Made by a program: the position numbers and the translations under genes
In this document: positions 1 through 8,029 of the stretch, piece by piece
How positions within the stretch are numbered: position 1 is the first letter of the stretch
How the letters are laid out: the number at the start of each line of letters is the position of its first letter
The notes under the pieces: model-generated
Database searches by the model: none
What the model saw: the letters and a program-made list of their open reading frames with translations, nothing else
What the model was told of the DNA's origin: nothing
Assembly (NCBI GenBank): GCA_020847515.1
Contig: JADLBW010000117.1
Span: 1-35,178, forward strand
Source: Pirellulales bacterium
GTDB taxonomy: Bacteria; Planctomycetota; Planctomycetia; Pirellulales; Lacipirellulaceae
Reading direction: 5' to 3'
DNA length: 35,178 nucleotides

Positions 1-56
1 GCGACTGGCGACTCAGTCGGCCTGGCACGCCGCCAGTCGCCAAAGCGTCCCGACCC
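1..56. repeat. REP-like hairpin, family A, copy A1 (cut by window edge)
   Basis: The right arm, ending in CAAAGCGTCCCGACCCC, matches the right arms of the copies near 18.7, 21.0 and 21.2 kb. The inner GCGACTGGCGACT pairs with the later CGCCAGTCGC. The outer left arm would lie before base 1, so the element is incomplete here. Bases 57-279, between it and the first gene, show no recognisable gene or promoter. Confidence 0.7.
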
Positions 57-279
57 CATGGGCCATCATTAAAACCTAGTACCCATTCAGGGCCGAGGTG
101 GGCCGAGCGGCGCACGCCTGTCGCCGGCAGGCGACCTAGACTTCAAGCGGCGCATGGCCCGCGCGACGCCGCCCACGGACGCCGCTAAGGCGCGCCCGGG
201 ATAACCGGTAACGCCGGCGCGACCGCTTCAATCCCTAACTACCTACTTGCACCGAGGCGCCCAGTAGATCGCCGCCACG

Positions 280-726
280 ATGAATAAAACCGCAACGCCC
301 GGCCGCGCCGCGGCCTTCCTGATCTTCACGACGACGCACGCCGGTTGTTACAACGCCCAGGAGCTTTGCCGGCAGCGGGCCGAGGCGGACGCCGGGGCTC
401 GCCTGGAAGAGGTGGATCTAGGATCGTTCCAAGTGGCATTGCCCCATATTCTGGGGGTGGCGACGGACCACGTCGTCGACTTCCACGCCTTCGGTCAGGT
501 TGCCGGCCGGGACCGGAGTCGCGTCGCGCAGGCGCTGCAAGCCCGGGGGGCCAAGCTTCGCTCGGACATGCTCCTGGCCATGCGCGGCCTGCCGGACGCT
601 ACGTTCGAGGAGCCGCAGCTCAGCGCCCTGCGCCAACAGATCATCGATGTGATCAACGGCGCCCTGGACGAGAAGTTGGTGCAGCAAGTCGGATTTTATC
701 ACTTCACCTTCGATCGGGTGGAGTGA
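280..726 (+). CDS. FliL-like protein
   Basis: A 148-aa protein resembling the C-terminal domain of FliL-family proteins. It has a VDLGSFQV strand near residue 45, VVDFHAFGQVA near 63, then a helix (LSALRQQIIDVINGALDEKLVQQV) leading into the final FYHFTFDRVE strand, like the FliL ending xVYFTEFVIQ. FliL is a membrane protein at the flagellar stator, but planctomycetes also carry stand-alone FliL-like proteins, and no flagellar gene is nearby. The N-terminus is weakly hydrophobic (AAAFLIFTTTHAG) and then has a Cys; HAGC is a poor lipobox, so export is uncertain. A stop codon in frame at 265 makes this the first ATG, with no clear ribosome-binding site. The gene converges with the LRR gene, 82 bp between ends. 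The family call is moderate and the role unknown. Confidence 0.6.
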   Translation: MNKTATPGRAAAFLIFTTTHAGCYNAQELCRQRAEADAGARLEEVDLGSFQVALPHILGVATDHVVDFHAFGQVAGRDRSRVAQALQARGAKLRSDMLLAMRGLPDATFEEPQLSALRQQIIDVINGALDEKLVQQVGFYHFTFDRVE

Positions 727-808
727 AGCGACGCGCGACGAGGGGTCGAGCATTCGCCATGCGCAAGCGGCAGCCAGGCGCGCACCGCTTACCTACCCGC
801 CCGACGAC

Positions 809-1993
809 TCAACGCACCACTTTCAGCTTCGGCAGGGCCGTCTTGAGCGCGTCGGCGGCCGCCGGGCTGACGGCGGTTTGCGAGATGTGCAGGGTCTTGA
901 GCTTCTGCAGGCCCGCCAGTTTTTTGATCCCCGCGTCCGTGACCATCGTGTTGTCGAGATTGAGGAATTCCAGGTCCTTCATCTGGGCGACGATGTCGAG
1001 CGCCGCGTCGTCGGTGCGCGTGGCCCAGAGGTCGAGATAGCGCAGCTTGGCGCCGAGCAAGTGCTCCAGGCCCGTGCCGGCGGTTTCCGTCTCGCTCAGG
1101 TCAAGCTTGAACAGGTCCTTCATGCCGGCCAGGTGCTGCAGGCCCTCGTCGGTCACCCAGGTGCCGCGCAAGACCAGTTGCTTCATGCCTTTGATGTTCG
1201 CCAGCGGCTCCATGCCGAAGTCGGTGATCGTCACCCGCAGCAGGCTGAGATCGTCGAGCGCCGTCAATCCGGCGAGGTGCTGCATGCCGTCGTCGGTTAC
1301 CTTGGCATCCTCGAGATAAAGCCCCTTGAGCTTCGTCAGCCCCTTCAAGTGGGCCACGCCTTCGTCGGTAATCGAGGGGCTGCGGAATTTCACCGCCGTG
1401 AGGCTCGTCATCTGGCCGATCGTCTTGAGCGCTTCGTCGCTGAGCGTGCAGCCGCGCAGGTCAAGCAACCGCAGCTTCTTCAACGGCGCTAGCGCCGCCA
1501 CTCCCTGGTCGGTGACCTTCGTATAGGGGAGGCTGAGATGGGTGAGGTTCGGCATGGCCGCCACGAATTGCATCCCGGCGTTGGTCAATTGGGCCGAACG
1601 ATGCAGGTTGAGCTGCCGCAGCGACTTGGAGGCCGAAAGTTTCTTGAGCCCTGCGTCGGTGACGGCCGTGTTGCGGAGCGTCAGGTTCTCCAGCGTGGGC
1701 ATGGCGGCCAGGCCGTCGATCGCGGCGTCGGTGACGCCCGTGCCCCACAGCACTAGCGTCTTGAGCTGCGGGAGCTTGGCGATCTGGGCCACGTCAGCCG
1801 CCGTAGCGGGCGAGTTTTCCAGATCGATCGCCACGATGTTGCCGGCATCGTCCTTCTGCACCGTGCCGCGAAGCTCGGCCACGCGCTGGTCAACCGACGC
1901 GGCGTGAGCCGCCGCTGCGGCCAGCGACACGCCGACGGCCCAGATGGCCAGCGTCATTCGGTCGGTCAGGGTACGTCGAAGCCATGCCGTCAC
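809..1993 (-). CDS. Secreted leucine-rich-repeat protein
   Basis: A 394-aa protein with an N-terminal signal peptide (Arg pairs, a hydrophobic stretch and an AHA-A type cleavage site near residue 32). About 13 leucine-rich repeats of roughly 24 residues follow, pattern LxxLxLxxTxVTDxGLxxLxxL, from about residue 60 to the end. This TxVTDxGL type is abundant in planctomycetes and makes a curved protein-binding solenoid; no catalytic domain is present. I chose the GTG at 1993 because GGGAGA lies 7 nt before it and it yields a complete signal peptide; the alternative is ATG at 1957. The frame stays open upstream to 2302, but that extra sequence is Arg/Pro-rich and resembles noncoding DNA. Partner and role are unknown. 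It is likely extracytoplasmic. Confidence 0.85.
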   Translation of the reverse strand: MTAWLRRTLTDRMTLAIWAVGVSLAAAAAHAASVDQRVAELRGTVQKDDAGNIVAIDLENSPATAADVAQIAKLPQLKTLVLWGTGVTDAAIDGLAAMPTLENLTLRNTAVTDAGLKKLSASKSLRQLNLHRSAQLTNAGMQFVAAMPNLTHLSLPYTKVTDQGVAALAPLKKLRLLDLRGCTLSDEALKTIGQMTSLTAVKFRSPSITDEGVAHLKGLTKLKGLYLEDAKVTDDGMQHLAGLTALDDLSLLRVTITDFGMEPLANIKGMKQLVLRGTWVTDEGLQHLAGMKDLFKLDLSETETAGTGLEHLLGAKLRYLDLWATRTDDAALDIVAQMKDLEFLNLDNTMVTDAGIKKLAGLQKLKTLHISQTAVSPAAADALKTALPKLKVVR

Positions 1994-2509
1994 GGTGTGT
2001 TCTCCCAGCGCGTTGAATGCCAAACGAGCCTCCGCGCCGGCGCGCGGGCCCTGTAGTCTACCTATACGGCGGCAACGGGGACAACGATCAGTCTTGCGGC
2101 GAAAAATGGCTGCGAAGCGGGAAACAGCGTTACCTGAACGGGGGCAGAGCGGCGTTTCCAGCGGTCGGCGGTTGCCCGTGCTGCAAAAAAACCGGCCTTG
2201 GGAGCGAGTTTTGGCCCCGACTCCCGCGCGCTCTCGTGCGGCCAGCGGCGGCGAGAGAGGCCCGTCCCGACGGGGGCCGCCGCCGGAGAGGTTGCTTGTC
2301 ACGGCGACTTGGCCTAGCTAAATTCAACAAACGCACCGGCATCGGCTCGTCTCGGCAGCGGCAAAGTCGTGGATTCCCCAACGGTGCACCTATGGCAAAT
2401 GCCCAGCACGGATCGGGCGACTCACGGCGGAGTAGTTAGACGCCCGTCGGCATTCGCCGCCCACCGCAGCGTGCACCATCACTCCATCCTTCCTCCAGGG
2501 GCATTGAAC
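1994..2509. other. Divergent intergenic region, nothing recognised
   Basis: About 515 bp between the divergent LRR and oxidoreductase genes. It must hold promoters for both, but I see no convincing -35/-10 pair. A run of seven A lies near 2185. Open frames crossing it have Arg/Pro-rich, noncoding-like translations. Confidence 0.4.
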
Positions 2510-3874
2510 ATGCAACCACAGAAACGGCATTCCTCGCGTCGGGACTTCCTGCGGCAGTCGGCCGCTACGGGCGTCGGCTTTTGGGTCGCCGGGGGCCTGG
2601 CGGGCAAGGTCAGCGCTTCGCCTAACGAGCAACTGCAGATCGCCAGCTTCGGCGTCAACGGCAAGGGCCGCAGCGACGTGAGCAATGCGGCGCGGTTCGG
2701 CAAGATCTTTGCGCTGTGCGACGCCGATCGCTCGTTCCTGGATCTCTCGGCCCGAACCTATAAAGTGCCGAAGGAGAACACGTTCACCGATTATCGCGAG
2801 CTGTTCGACAAGCTGGGGGATAAGTTCGACGTGGTCACGGTCAGTACGCCCGACCACACGCATGCGGTGATCCTGGCCAAGGCGCTCCGCGCGGGCAAGC
2901 ACTGCTATGGGCAGAAGCCGCTCACCCACTCGATCTGGGAAGCCCGCACGCTGCAGGAGCTGGCCCGCCAGGCCGGCACGGTCACGCAGATGGGCAACCA
3001 GTACACGGCCTTCGAGCCGATGCGGAAGGCGGCCTACCAGATTCGCGGCGGACAGATCGGCAACGTCAAGGAAGTGCACGTCTGGACCAATCGTCCCATC
3101 TGGCCGCAGGGCGAGGCCCGCGGTCCGGAGAAGGAAGTGCCCAAAGAGCTTGATTGGGAGGCCTGGATCGGCCCGGCGCCGATGCGGCCGTACGCCGACG
3201 GGTACCACACCTTCAAGTGGCGCGGCTGGTGGGATTTCGGCACGGGCGCCTTGGGCGACATGGCCTGCCACACCTGCAACCTGCCGTTCATGGCGTTGAA
3301 CATGCGCGATCCCCTGTCGGTGGAGGCTGAAACCTCAGGCCACAACCACGACAGCTATCCGGCGAAGTCGAAGATCAAGTTCGAGTTCCCGTCGATCGGC
3401 GAGCGGCAGGCGTTCACGTTCTACTGGTACGACGGGACCAATCTGCCGCCGAAGGATCTGTACGCCGATTTCGACAAGCCCAATGACAAGGGCGAGCCGT
3501 GGACGCTCAGCACCAGCGGCTGCCTGCTGGTGGGCGACAAGGCCACGATGTACGCCGCCGGCGATTACGCCGAGAACGGCATCTTCGTGAACAACGGAGT
3601 CGAGCTCCAAGACGTCGACTACCCGAAGCCGCCGGGAGAGCCGGAGCTGGGCCACGTCCAGGAGTTCTACGAGGCCATCTCCGACCCGAAGAACAAGCAG
3701 GCGACCTCCAACTTCGCCGACTACGCCGGCCCGCTGACCGAGACGATCCTGCTCGGCAACCTGGCCGTGTGGAAGGAAGGGCCGGTGAAGTGGGACGCCA
3801 AGACGCTCACGCCCGACGATCCGAGCTTGATGAAGATCGTCAAGCCCGAGTACCGCAGCGGCTACGAACTGTAG
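2510..3874 (+). CDS. Tat-exported Gfo/Idh/MocA family oxidoreductase
   Basis: A 454-aa protein. Residues 1-37 form a twin-arginine signal (SRRDFLRQ at 9-16, hydrophobic GVGFWVAGGLAG, SAS cleavage). An NAD(P)-binding fold follows: a glycine loop variant FGVNGKGRS at 48-55, STPDHTHA at 112-119, and GQKP at 134-137, whose Lys136 is the conserved catalytic lysine of the usual EKP motif (Gln replaces Glu). The C-terminal half has the family's substrate domain. Such exported members are numerous in planctomycetes and are thought to oxidise or epimerise sugars or cyclitols outside the cytoplasm; the substrate here is unknown. I chose the ATG at 2510 because it begins the Tat signal and has AGGGG upstream; longer starts only add noncoding-like sequence. 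A strong terminator follows at 3906, so it is probably monocistronic. Confidence 0.9.
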   Translation: MQPQKRHSSRRDFLRQSAATGVGFWVAGGLAGKVSASPNEQLQIASFGVNGKGRSDVSNAARFGKIFALCDADRSFLDLSARTYKVPKENTFTDYRELFDKLGDKFDVVTVSTPDHTHAVILAKALRAGKHCYGQKPLTHSIWEARTLQELARQAGTVTQMGNQYTAFEPMRKAAYQIRGGQIGNVKEVHVWTNRPIWPQGEARGPEKEVPKELDWEAWIGPAPMRPYADGYHTFKWRGWWDFGTGALGDMACHTCNLPFMALNMRDPLSVEAETSGHNHDSYPAKSKIKFEFPSIGERQAFTFYWYDGTNLPPKDLYADFDKPNDKGEPWTLSTSGCLLVGDKATMYAAGDYAENGIFVNNGVELQDVDYPKPPGEPELGHVQEFYEAISDPKNKQATSNFADYAGPLTETILLGNLAVWKEGPVKWDAKTLTPDDPSLMKIVKPEYRSGYEL

Positions 3875-3905
3875 CGGCTGGGGGCCGAATCAACCGCCCG
3901 TGCCG

Positions 3906-3943
3906 ACAGCCAGCTCGGAGTCACTGCTCCGGGCTGGCTGTTT
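3906..3943 (+). terminator. Intrinsic terminator after the oxidoreductase gene
   Basis: ACAGCCAGCTCGGAG (3906-3920) pairs with CTCCGGGCTGGCTGT (3927-3941) around a 6-nt loop, a 15-bp stem with one G-U pair, followed by a short T run. It is 31 bp after the stop codon. It also argues against any start before 3944 for the next gene. Confidence 0.8.
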
Positions 3944-4031
3944 CGCTATTGATGGAGGCGGGAAGCCGGCGGACCGTGCGGCCGCTCTGTGGAGCGGGCC
4001 GGCACGGCTGGCGCATCCTCCCGCGATTGAG

Positions 4032-5189
4032 ATGGCTGACTCATCCTCGAGTTTCGACCTTGTCCAGCGGCTCGCCGACGATCCGGAGCGGCTGCTGCAG
4101 CATGTCGCCCAGGCGCTGGTGGAAGGGGGCGAGCTGCATCGGCTGTTCGATTTGCGGCTCGTTCAGCAGCGCCGCCGGCTGGGGCTGCCGCTCGATCGCC
4201 GGACGGCGATCGACGACGTGGAGGAGCCGCAGCGCTCGCAGCTCGAGGCCGGATACCTCGCCGCCTGCCGGGAAGTGGGCGAGTTGTTGCTGGAGGCCGG
4301 GCGGTTGCGCGAGGCGTGGATGTACCTGCGGCCGGCAGGGGATAAACACGCCCTGCGGCAGCGGCTCAGCGCCGTCGTCCTGGAGGAGCAGCAGGCGGAC
4401 GAACTGATCGAGCTGGCCTTGTTCGAGGCGGTCGACCCGCAGCGCGGGTTCGCCTGGCTGTTGGGCCGCAACGGCACCTGCAACGCGATTACGACGCTCG
4501 ACGGCCTGAGCCAGCAGCTCAGCGCCGACGACCTGCGAACGTGCGCCGGCGTCCTGGTGAGGCACGTCTATCGGGAATTGTGCGGCAACCTGCGGGGTCA
4601 TCTGGCCCGGCTCGAAGGCGCCGCCCCGCAGAATCTGTCGGCGTTGGAACTGATCGATCAGCACCCCCAACTGCTGGCCGGCGGCAACTACCACCTCGAC
4701 GTCTCGCACTTGGCGAGCACCGTGCGCTACGCCCGCCTGCTGACCGACGAGGCCCTGGTCGGCAAGGCCCTGGAAATGGCCGAGTACGGCACGCGCTTGC
4801 CGAGCGATCTGCAGTACCCCGGCGAGGCCCCGTTTGAGGACCAGTTCGCCAGCCATCGATTGCTGTTCCGGGCCACGCTGGGGCGGGACGCGGACGAGGC
4901 GCTGGAGTACTTCGGCGCCAAGGCGCGGGCCGCGGGCGGCGAGCCGGCCAGCACAACGGCGGTCGAAACGTATCTCATCCTGCTGGTCCGCACAGGCCGG
5001 CCGGCCGACGCGATGCGGGCCTACGGGGAACTGGTCAAGCCGGAACTGCCCCTGTCGGTACATGCGCCAACGCTGTTGGAGCTTGCGGCCACTAGCGGCG
5101 AGTGGGACCTTTACAACGACCTCTGCCGCAGCCGCGGCGACGTCGTGGGCTTCGCCGCGGGCGTGCTGGCCCGGCGGTCGGATCGTTAG
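4032..5189 (+). CDS. Conserved-looking helical protein of unknown function
   Basis: A 385-aa soluble protein I do not recognise. It has no signal peptide, membrane segment or catalytic motif. It is almost wholly helical, Leu/Ala/Glu-rich, with helix-turn-helix spacing that suggests a TPR- or HEAT-like solenoid (e.g. DEALVGKALEMAEYG near 240 and TYLILLVRTGRPADAMRAYG near 315). Repeated acidic segments such as LEEQQADELIELALFEAV support a scaffold rather than an enzyme. The ATG at 4032 gives a natural start (MADSSSSFDLVQRLADD). A frame upstream to 3900 exists but runs through the terminator. The ribosome-binding site is weak. Its end faces the anti-sigma gene across hairpin repeats. Codon use matches its neighbours, so it looks like a resident gene. 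Confidence 0.75.
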   Translation: MADSSSSFDLVQRLADDPERLLQHVAQALVEGGELHRLFDLRLVQQRRRLGLPLDRRTAIDDVEEPQRSQLEAGYLAACREVGELLLEAGRLREAWMYLRPAGDKHALRQRLSAVVLEEQQADELIELALFEAVDPQRGFAWLLGRNGTCNAITTLDGLSQQLSADDLRTCAGVLVRHVYRELCGNLRGHLARLEGAAPQNLSALELIDQHPQLLAGGNYHLDVSHLASTVRYARLLTDEALVGKALEMAEYGTRLPSDLQYPGEAPFEDQFASHRLLFRATLGRDADEALEYFGAKARAAGGEPASTTAVETYLILLVRTGRPADAMRAYGELVKPELPLSVHAPTLLELAATSGEWDLYNDLCRSRGDVVGFAAGVLARRSDR

Positions 5190-5228
5190 CTCCGCGGGGG
5201 CGTAAATCGCTTTGCAGCGCTCGCTTAT

Positions 5229-5310
5229 CACTGGCGGGACGCCAGTGGCACCTGGCACCTGGCGGGACGCCAGTGGCACCCGACGGGACGCCGGTGGCGC
5301 CTCGCTCAGG
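5229..5310. repeat. GGGACGCC hairpin repeat, family C, three units
   Basis: Three related units lie side by side between convergent genes. Two contain CACTGGCGGGACGCCAGTG or nearly so, a stem of about 7-8 bp with a tiny loop; the third (5281-5310) is the variant GGGACGCCGGTGGCGCC. A related unit is at 25296. The position suggests a two-way terminator, though there is no T run. The stop codon of the minus-strand anti-sigma gene (5306-5308) is inside the third unit. Confidence 0.75.
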
Positions 5311-6844
5311 CGGGTGGGTGGTCGGCGTCGGCCGGCGGCTGGTTGTCTGGAGGTCGAGGCGGGGCGCGGTCTGAGTCGTCGGGGGGGCCGAGCTGGCCGT
5401 GCGGCCGGGGCTCCGGCGGGCCGAAGCGGGGACCGGGGCCGCCGCGGCCGCCGGGGCCGCGGGGGCGACCGTCGCGATGCTCGCCGGGGGGGCCGGGCCG
5501 ATCGCCCGGCCACGCGCCGTCGCCGCGGCGTGGTCCGTCGAACCCTAGTCCCGTCTGGCGGCGGTAGCGCCACTCGAGGGCCTGCTGCATTTGCTCGGCG
5601 GGCAATCGCAGCAAGTACTCGCGGGTCTCGACGTCGAGCTCTTCGGAAAAGTATCGTTCCAATTCCTGCTGGGAGACGCGGCCGCGGGCGAGCGCTTCGG
5701 CCTGGCGCATCCAGGTGGCCAATTGCTGGAACTTCTGCGGGGGCGATAGTTGCTGGAACGGCTGGCGAACGCGCTGGGGGAGCGCCTCCAGGACGGCGGC
5801 CTCGAGCTTTTTGGCCGAGCGGGAGTTTTCGGCCGCCAGGAGCCACGCGCCGCCATAGGGCATGCGGCGGGGGGGCTGATCGGCTGGCCCCGCGGGGCGA
5901 CCTTCGCGCGGGCGCTGGCCCAGCGCCTGGCGGAATTCGTCCAGCGGCTGGCGCAGGCGGGCGGCCAATCGGCGCAGCTCCTCTTCGCCCAGCGCCAGCA
6001 GGTCGTCTTCCTGCATCTGGTCGGCCCATCGCCGGACCATGCGAATTCGCTGGGGGATATCGTCAGTGGCGCGAAGTTCGAACTGCTGCGCCGGCGTCAG
6101 GCGGCTCAGCCAGGCGTGGTAGGCGAGCATCGTCCGCTCGAGCTGCGGCGCATCGGGGGCCGCGACGATCGCTTCGTGAAGCGTGCGGAGCCGCTGTTGC
6201 TCAGCGGGCGGCAATTCGCGAAACCGAAAGTACTTGGCCCGCAGGTTGGTCCGCTCGGCGTCGTCGAGCCGGCTCAGCCACCGTCGGCGGTCGTCCGGAT
6301 GGGAAACCGCGCGAAACCGGGCCGCCTGCAGTTCGAGGTCGACCGACTTGCCGGCCAGCTCCGAGAGCTTGTCGCCGAATTCGTCGCGGAGCGAGCGCAG
6401 GAAGTCGGGCCTCTGGAACTGCGAATAGACGTCGACGTTGTCGACCACCGGCAAGTCGGCCACCAGCAGCCGATCCGGCTGCCGCCACGCGAGCCGGACG
6501 ACCAAAAATCCCAGGGCCGCCGCGGCGATGGCGGCCAGCAGCGAGGAGAGACGCATGCGCCGCCGGACGACGGGGAGGGCGACGGTCTTGGCGGCGACCT
6601 CGGCCTGGGCGGCCAGGACGGCCATTTCCATGGTCGTCCGCGAGAAGCGGTCGTCGACGGTCGTCAGCGGCAGCTCGTCGAGGGCCTGCCAGGCCCGCTC
6701 GACGCCTTGCAGTTGCTGCCGGTAGGCTTCGTCGGAGGCGAGCCGCCGCTCGACGCGGGCACTGTCCTCGGCCGAGAGCTCGCCGTCGAGGTAGGCGACG
6801 ATCTCTTCCAACCGTTGCTCGTCGATGTCGTGCGGATCGGGCAT
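5306..6844 (-). CDS. Large membrane-anchored anti-sigma-factor-like protein
   Basis: A 512-aa protein. Residues 10-50 (LEEIVAYLDGELSAEDSARVERRLASD) match the N-terminal anti-sigma motif common in planctomycetes, without visible zinc ligands. One transmembrane helix follows at about 99-118. The remaining 390 residues would lie outside the cytoplasmic membrane: Arg/Glu/Gln-rich helices, then from about 435 a low-complexity Gly/Pro/Arg tail (GDRPGPPGEHRDGRPRG). It begins 2 bp after the stop codon of the ECF sigma gene, with no ribosome-binding site of its own, so the two are probably translationally coupled and it likely holds that sigma factor inactive. The long outer region may sense a signal or bind a partner; this is inference. 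The outer domain is far larger than in usual anti-sigma proteins. Confidence 0.75.
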   Translation of the reverse strand: MPDPHDIDEQRLEEIVAYLDGELSAEDSARVERRLASDEAYRQQLQGVERAWQALDELPLTTVDDRFSRTTMEMAVLAAQAEVAAKTVALPVVRRRMRLSSLLAAIAAAALGFLVVRLAWRQPDRLLVADLPVVDNVDVYSQFQRPDFLRSLRDEFGDKLSELAGKSVDLELQAARFRAVSHPDDRRRWLSRLDDAERTNLRAKYFRFRELPPAEQQRLRTLHEAIVAAPDAPQLERTMLAYHAWLSRLTPAQQFELRATDDIPQRIRMVRRWADQMQEDDLLALGEEELRRLAARLRQPLDEFRQALGQRPREGRPAGPADQPPRRMPYGGAWLLAAENSRSAKKLEAAVLEALPQRVRQPFQQLSPPQKFQQLATWMRQAEALARGRVSQQELERYFSEELDVETREYLLRLPAEQMQQALEWRYRRQTGLGFDGPRRGDGAWPGDRPGPPGEHRDGRPRGPGGRGGPGPRFGPPEPRPHGQLGPPDDSDRAPPRPPDNQPPADADHPPA

Positions 6845-6846
6845 GG

Positions 6847-7488
6847 TCAGGGCGCTGCGACGCGGGCGCCTTGCTGTAAATAGGGTTCCAGGACGTCGCG
6901 CAGCTTCGCGCGGGCGCGGGTCAGCAGGGACTTGACGGCTGAGGGGCTGAGCTGCATGACCTCGGCGATCTCTTCGTAGCTGAGGTGTTCGAACTTGTTG
7001 AGCAGGACGGCTTCCCGCTGGCGTTCGTTGAGCGTGGCGACCGCCAGGTGGACCGCGTCGCGGAGCTCGAGCTTTTCGAGTTGACGGACCGGCATCAGCC
7101 CGCTGGCGGCCAGGGCGGCGGCGTCGATGCCGACCGGTCCGCTGCTATCGGGCGATCCGGGGGCCAGATCGACCTCCCGCCGCCGGGCCAAGGTGCGCTG
7201 GGCGTTGGAGGCGACGTTGTGGGCGATGGTGAACAGCCAGGTGGAAAACTTGGAGCCGGGGACGTAGGTCTTTCGCGCGCGGTAGATCCGCAGAAAGACG
7301 TCCTGCGCCAGGTCTTCGGCCAGGTCGCGGCGACCGGTGAGGTGGGTCAGCAGCGACACGACGCGGTTCTGGTAGCGGAGCATCAGCTCTTCAAAGGCCT
7401 CGGCGTCGTCGGCGCGGACGCGGAGCATCAGCCGGACGTCGGGGTCCTGGGCGGTGAAACGCTCGGCGGTGGTATCGGAGATGGCCAC
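6847..7488 (-). CDS. ECF RNA polymerase sigma factor
   Basis: A 213-aa sigma-70 family protein of the extracytoplasmic-function type. Region 2 includes FEELMLRYQNRVVSLLTHLTGRRDLAEDLAQDVFLRIYRA (core binding and -10 recognition) with FSTWLFTIAHNVASN. Region 4 includes LNERQREAVLLNKFEHLSYEEIAEVMQLSPSAVKSLLTRARAKLR, the helix-turn-helix for the -35 element. The start is uncertain: I favour the GTG at 7488 because it gives a normal length; the open frame continues upstream to 7845 but through tandem repeats. An internal ATG at 7431 is also possible. No clear ribosome-binding site. It is followed at once by its presumed anti-sigma partner. Confidence 0.88.
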   Translation of the reverse strand: MAISDTTAERFTAQDPDVRLMLRVRADDAEAFEELMLRYQNRVVSLLTHLTGRRDLAEDLAQDVFLRIYRARKTYVPGSKFSTWLFTIAHNVASNAQRTLARRREVDLAPGSPDSSGPVGIDAAALAASGLMPVRQLEKLELRDAVHLAVATLNERQREAVLLNKFEHLSYEEIAEVMQLSPSAVKSLLTRARAKLRDVLEPYLQQGARVAAP

Positions 7489-7515
7489 GCGGGGGGTGGC
7501 TGTGGGTGGTGAATC

Positions 7516-7605
7516 GTGATCAGTGATCAGTGATCCGTAACTCGTAACTCGTAACTCGAAGTGGCTGACGGCTGGGCTTAGTTGGCTGGCGTGGCTGGCC
7601 CAATT
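7516..7605. repeat. Heptamer repeat tract, family B relative (B0)
   Basis: GTGATCA repeats about three times (7516-7535), CGTAACT three times (7536-7558), and then GGCTGAC-GGCTGGG type heptamers follow to about 7605. The unit length of 7 bp matches the arms of the family B elements, but neither end motif is present. It lies in the 541-bp divergent region between the sigma gene and the VWA gene; the rest of that region shows no clear promoter. Confidence 0.65.
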
Positions 7606-8029
7606 GATCATACCCCGATGAAGGAGGGCGGTTTCGGTATTTTGTCGTGCGGGGCGCGGCGGGTGCGATTTTTGGCGACAGAAATCGTAGTTCTTGTGCG
7701 GCAAGGAGTTGCGGACAGCGCGACCGATGGAGCGCGAATTCCGTCGCGACAGAACTACGTTCAGCCCGGCGCCGTGTGAGCGGCCCTGGGGGCGTCCGCA
7801 GGGCGGATTGCGACGTACCGGAGAGGCTAGCGGAAGTGCTGGCACAAAAGCAAGCAGAGTTCACGGGCGGATTGCCCGCCCGGGAACTTGGCATAGAGCC
7901 CCGCGGCCTGCTGGCCAAGCGCCGCGGATTTGCCCCCGCCCTCGCGCGGCGGCCGGGATAGAATCACCTCACAACCGCTCGTGGGCAGCGCAAGGCCTTT
8001 ACGTTCAGTTCCGACTGGCCGCCAGGTAA

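Noticed and set aside
345-1040. Plus-strand open frame of 231 codons across the FliL-like gene
   Set aside because: Arg/Gly/Pro-rich translation; the frame starting at 280 carries the FliL-like pattern.
4041-6029. Long minus-strand open frame of 662 codons
   Set aside because: It lies opposite the helical protein and across the anti-sigma 3' end in another frame, with Arg/Pro-rich translation. It is a by-product of high GC content.
5212-6879. Long plus-strand open frame of 555 codons opposite the anti-sigma gene
   Set aside because: The translation is Arg/Gly/Ala-rich low complexity without motifs; the minus strand has a coherent anti-sigma protein coupled to a sigma gene.
7489-7845. Longer start for the first ECF sigma factor
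   Set aside because: The extra codons run through 7-bp tandem repeats, which are clearly noncoding in the other copies.
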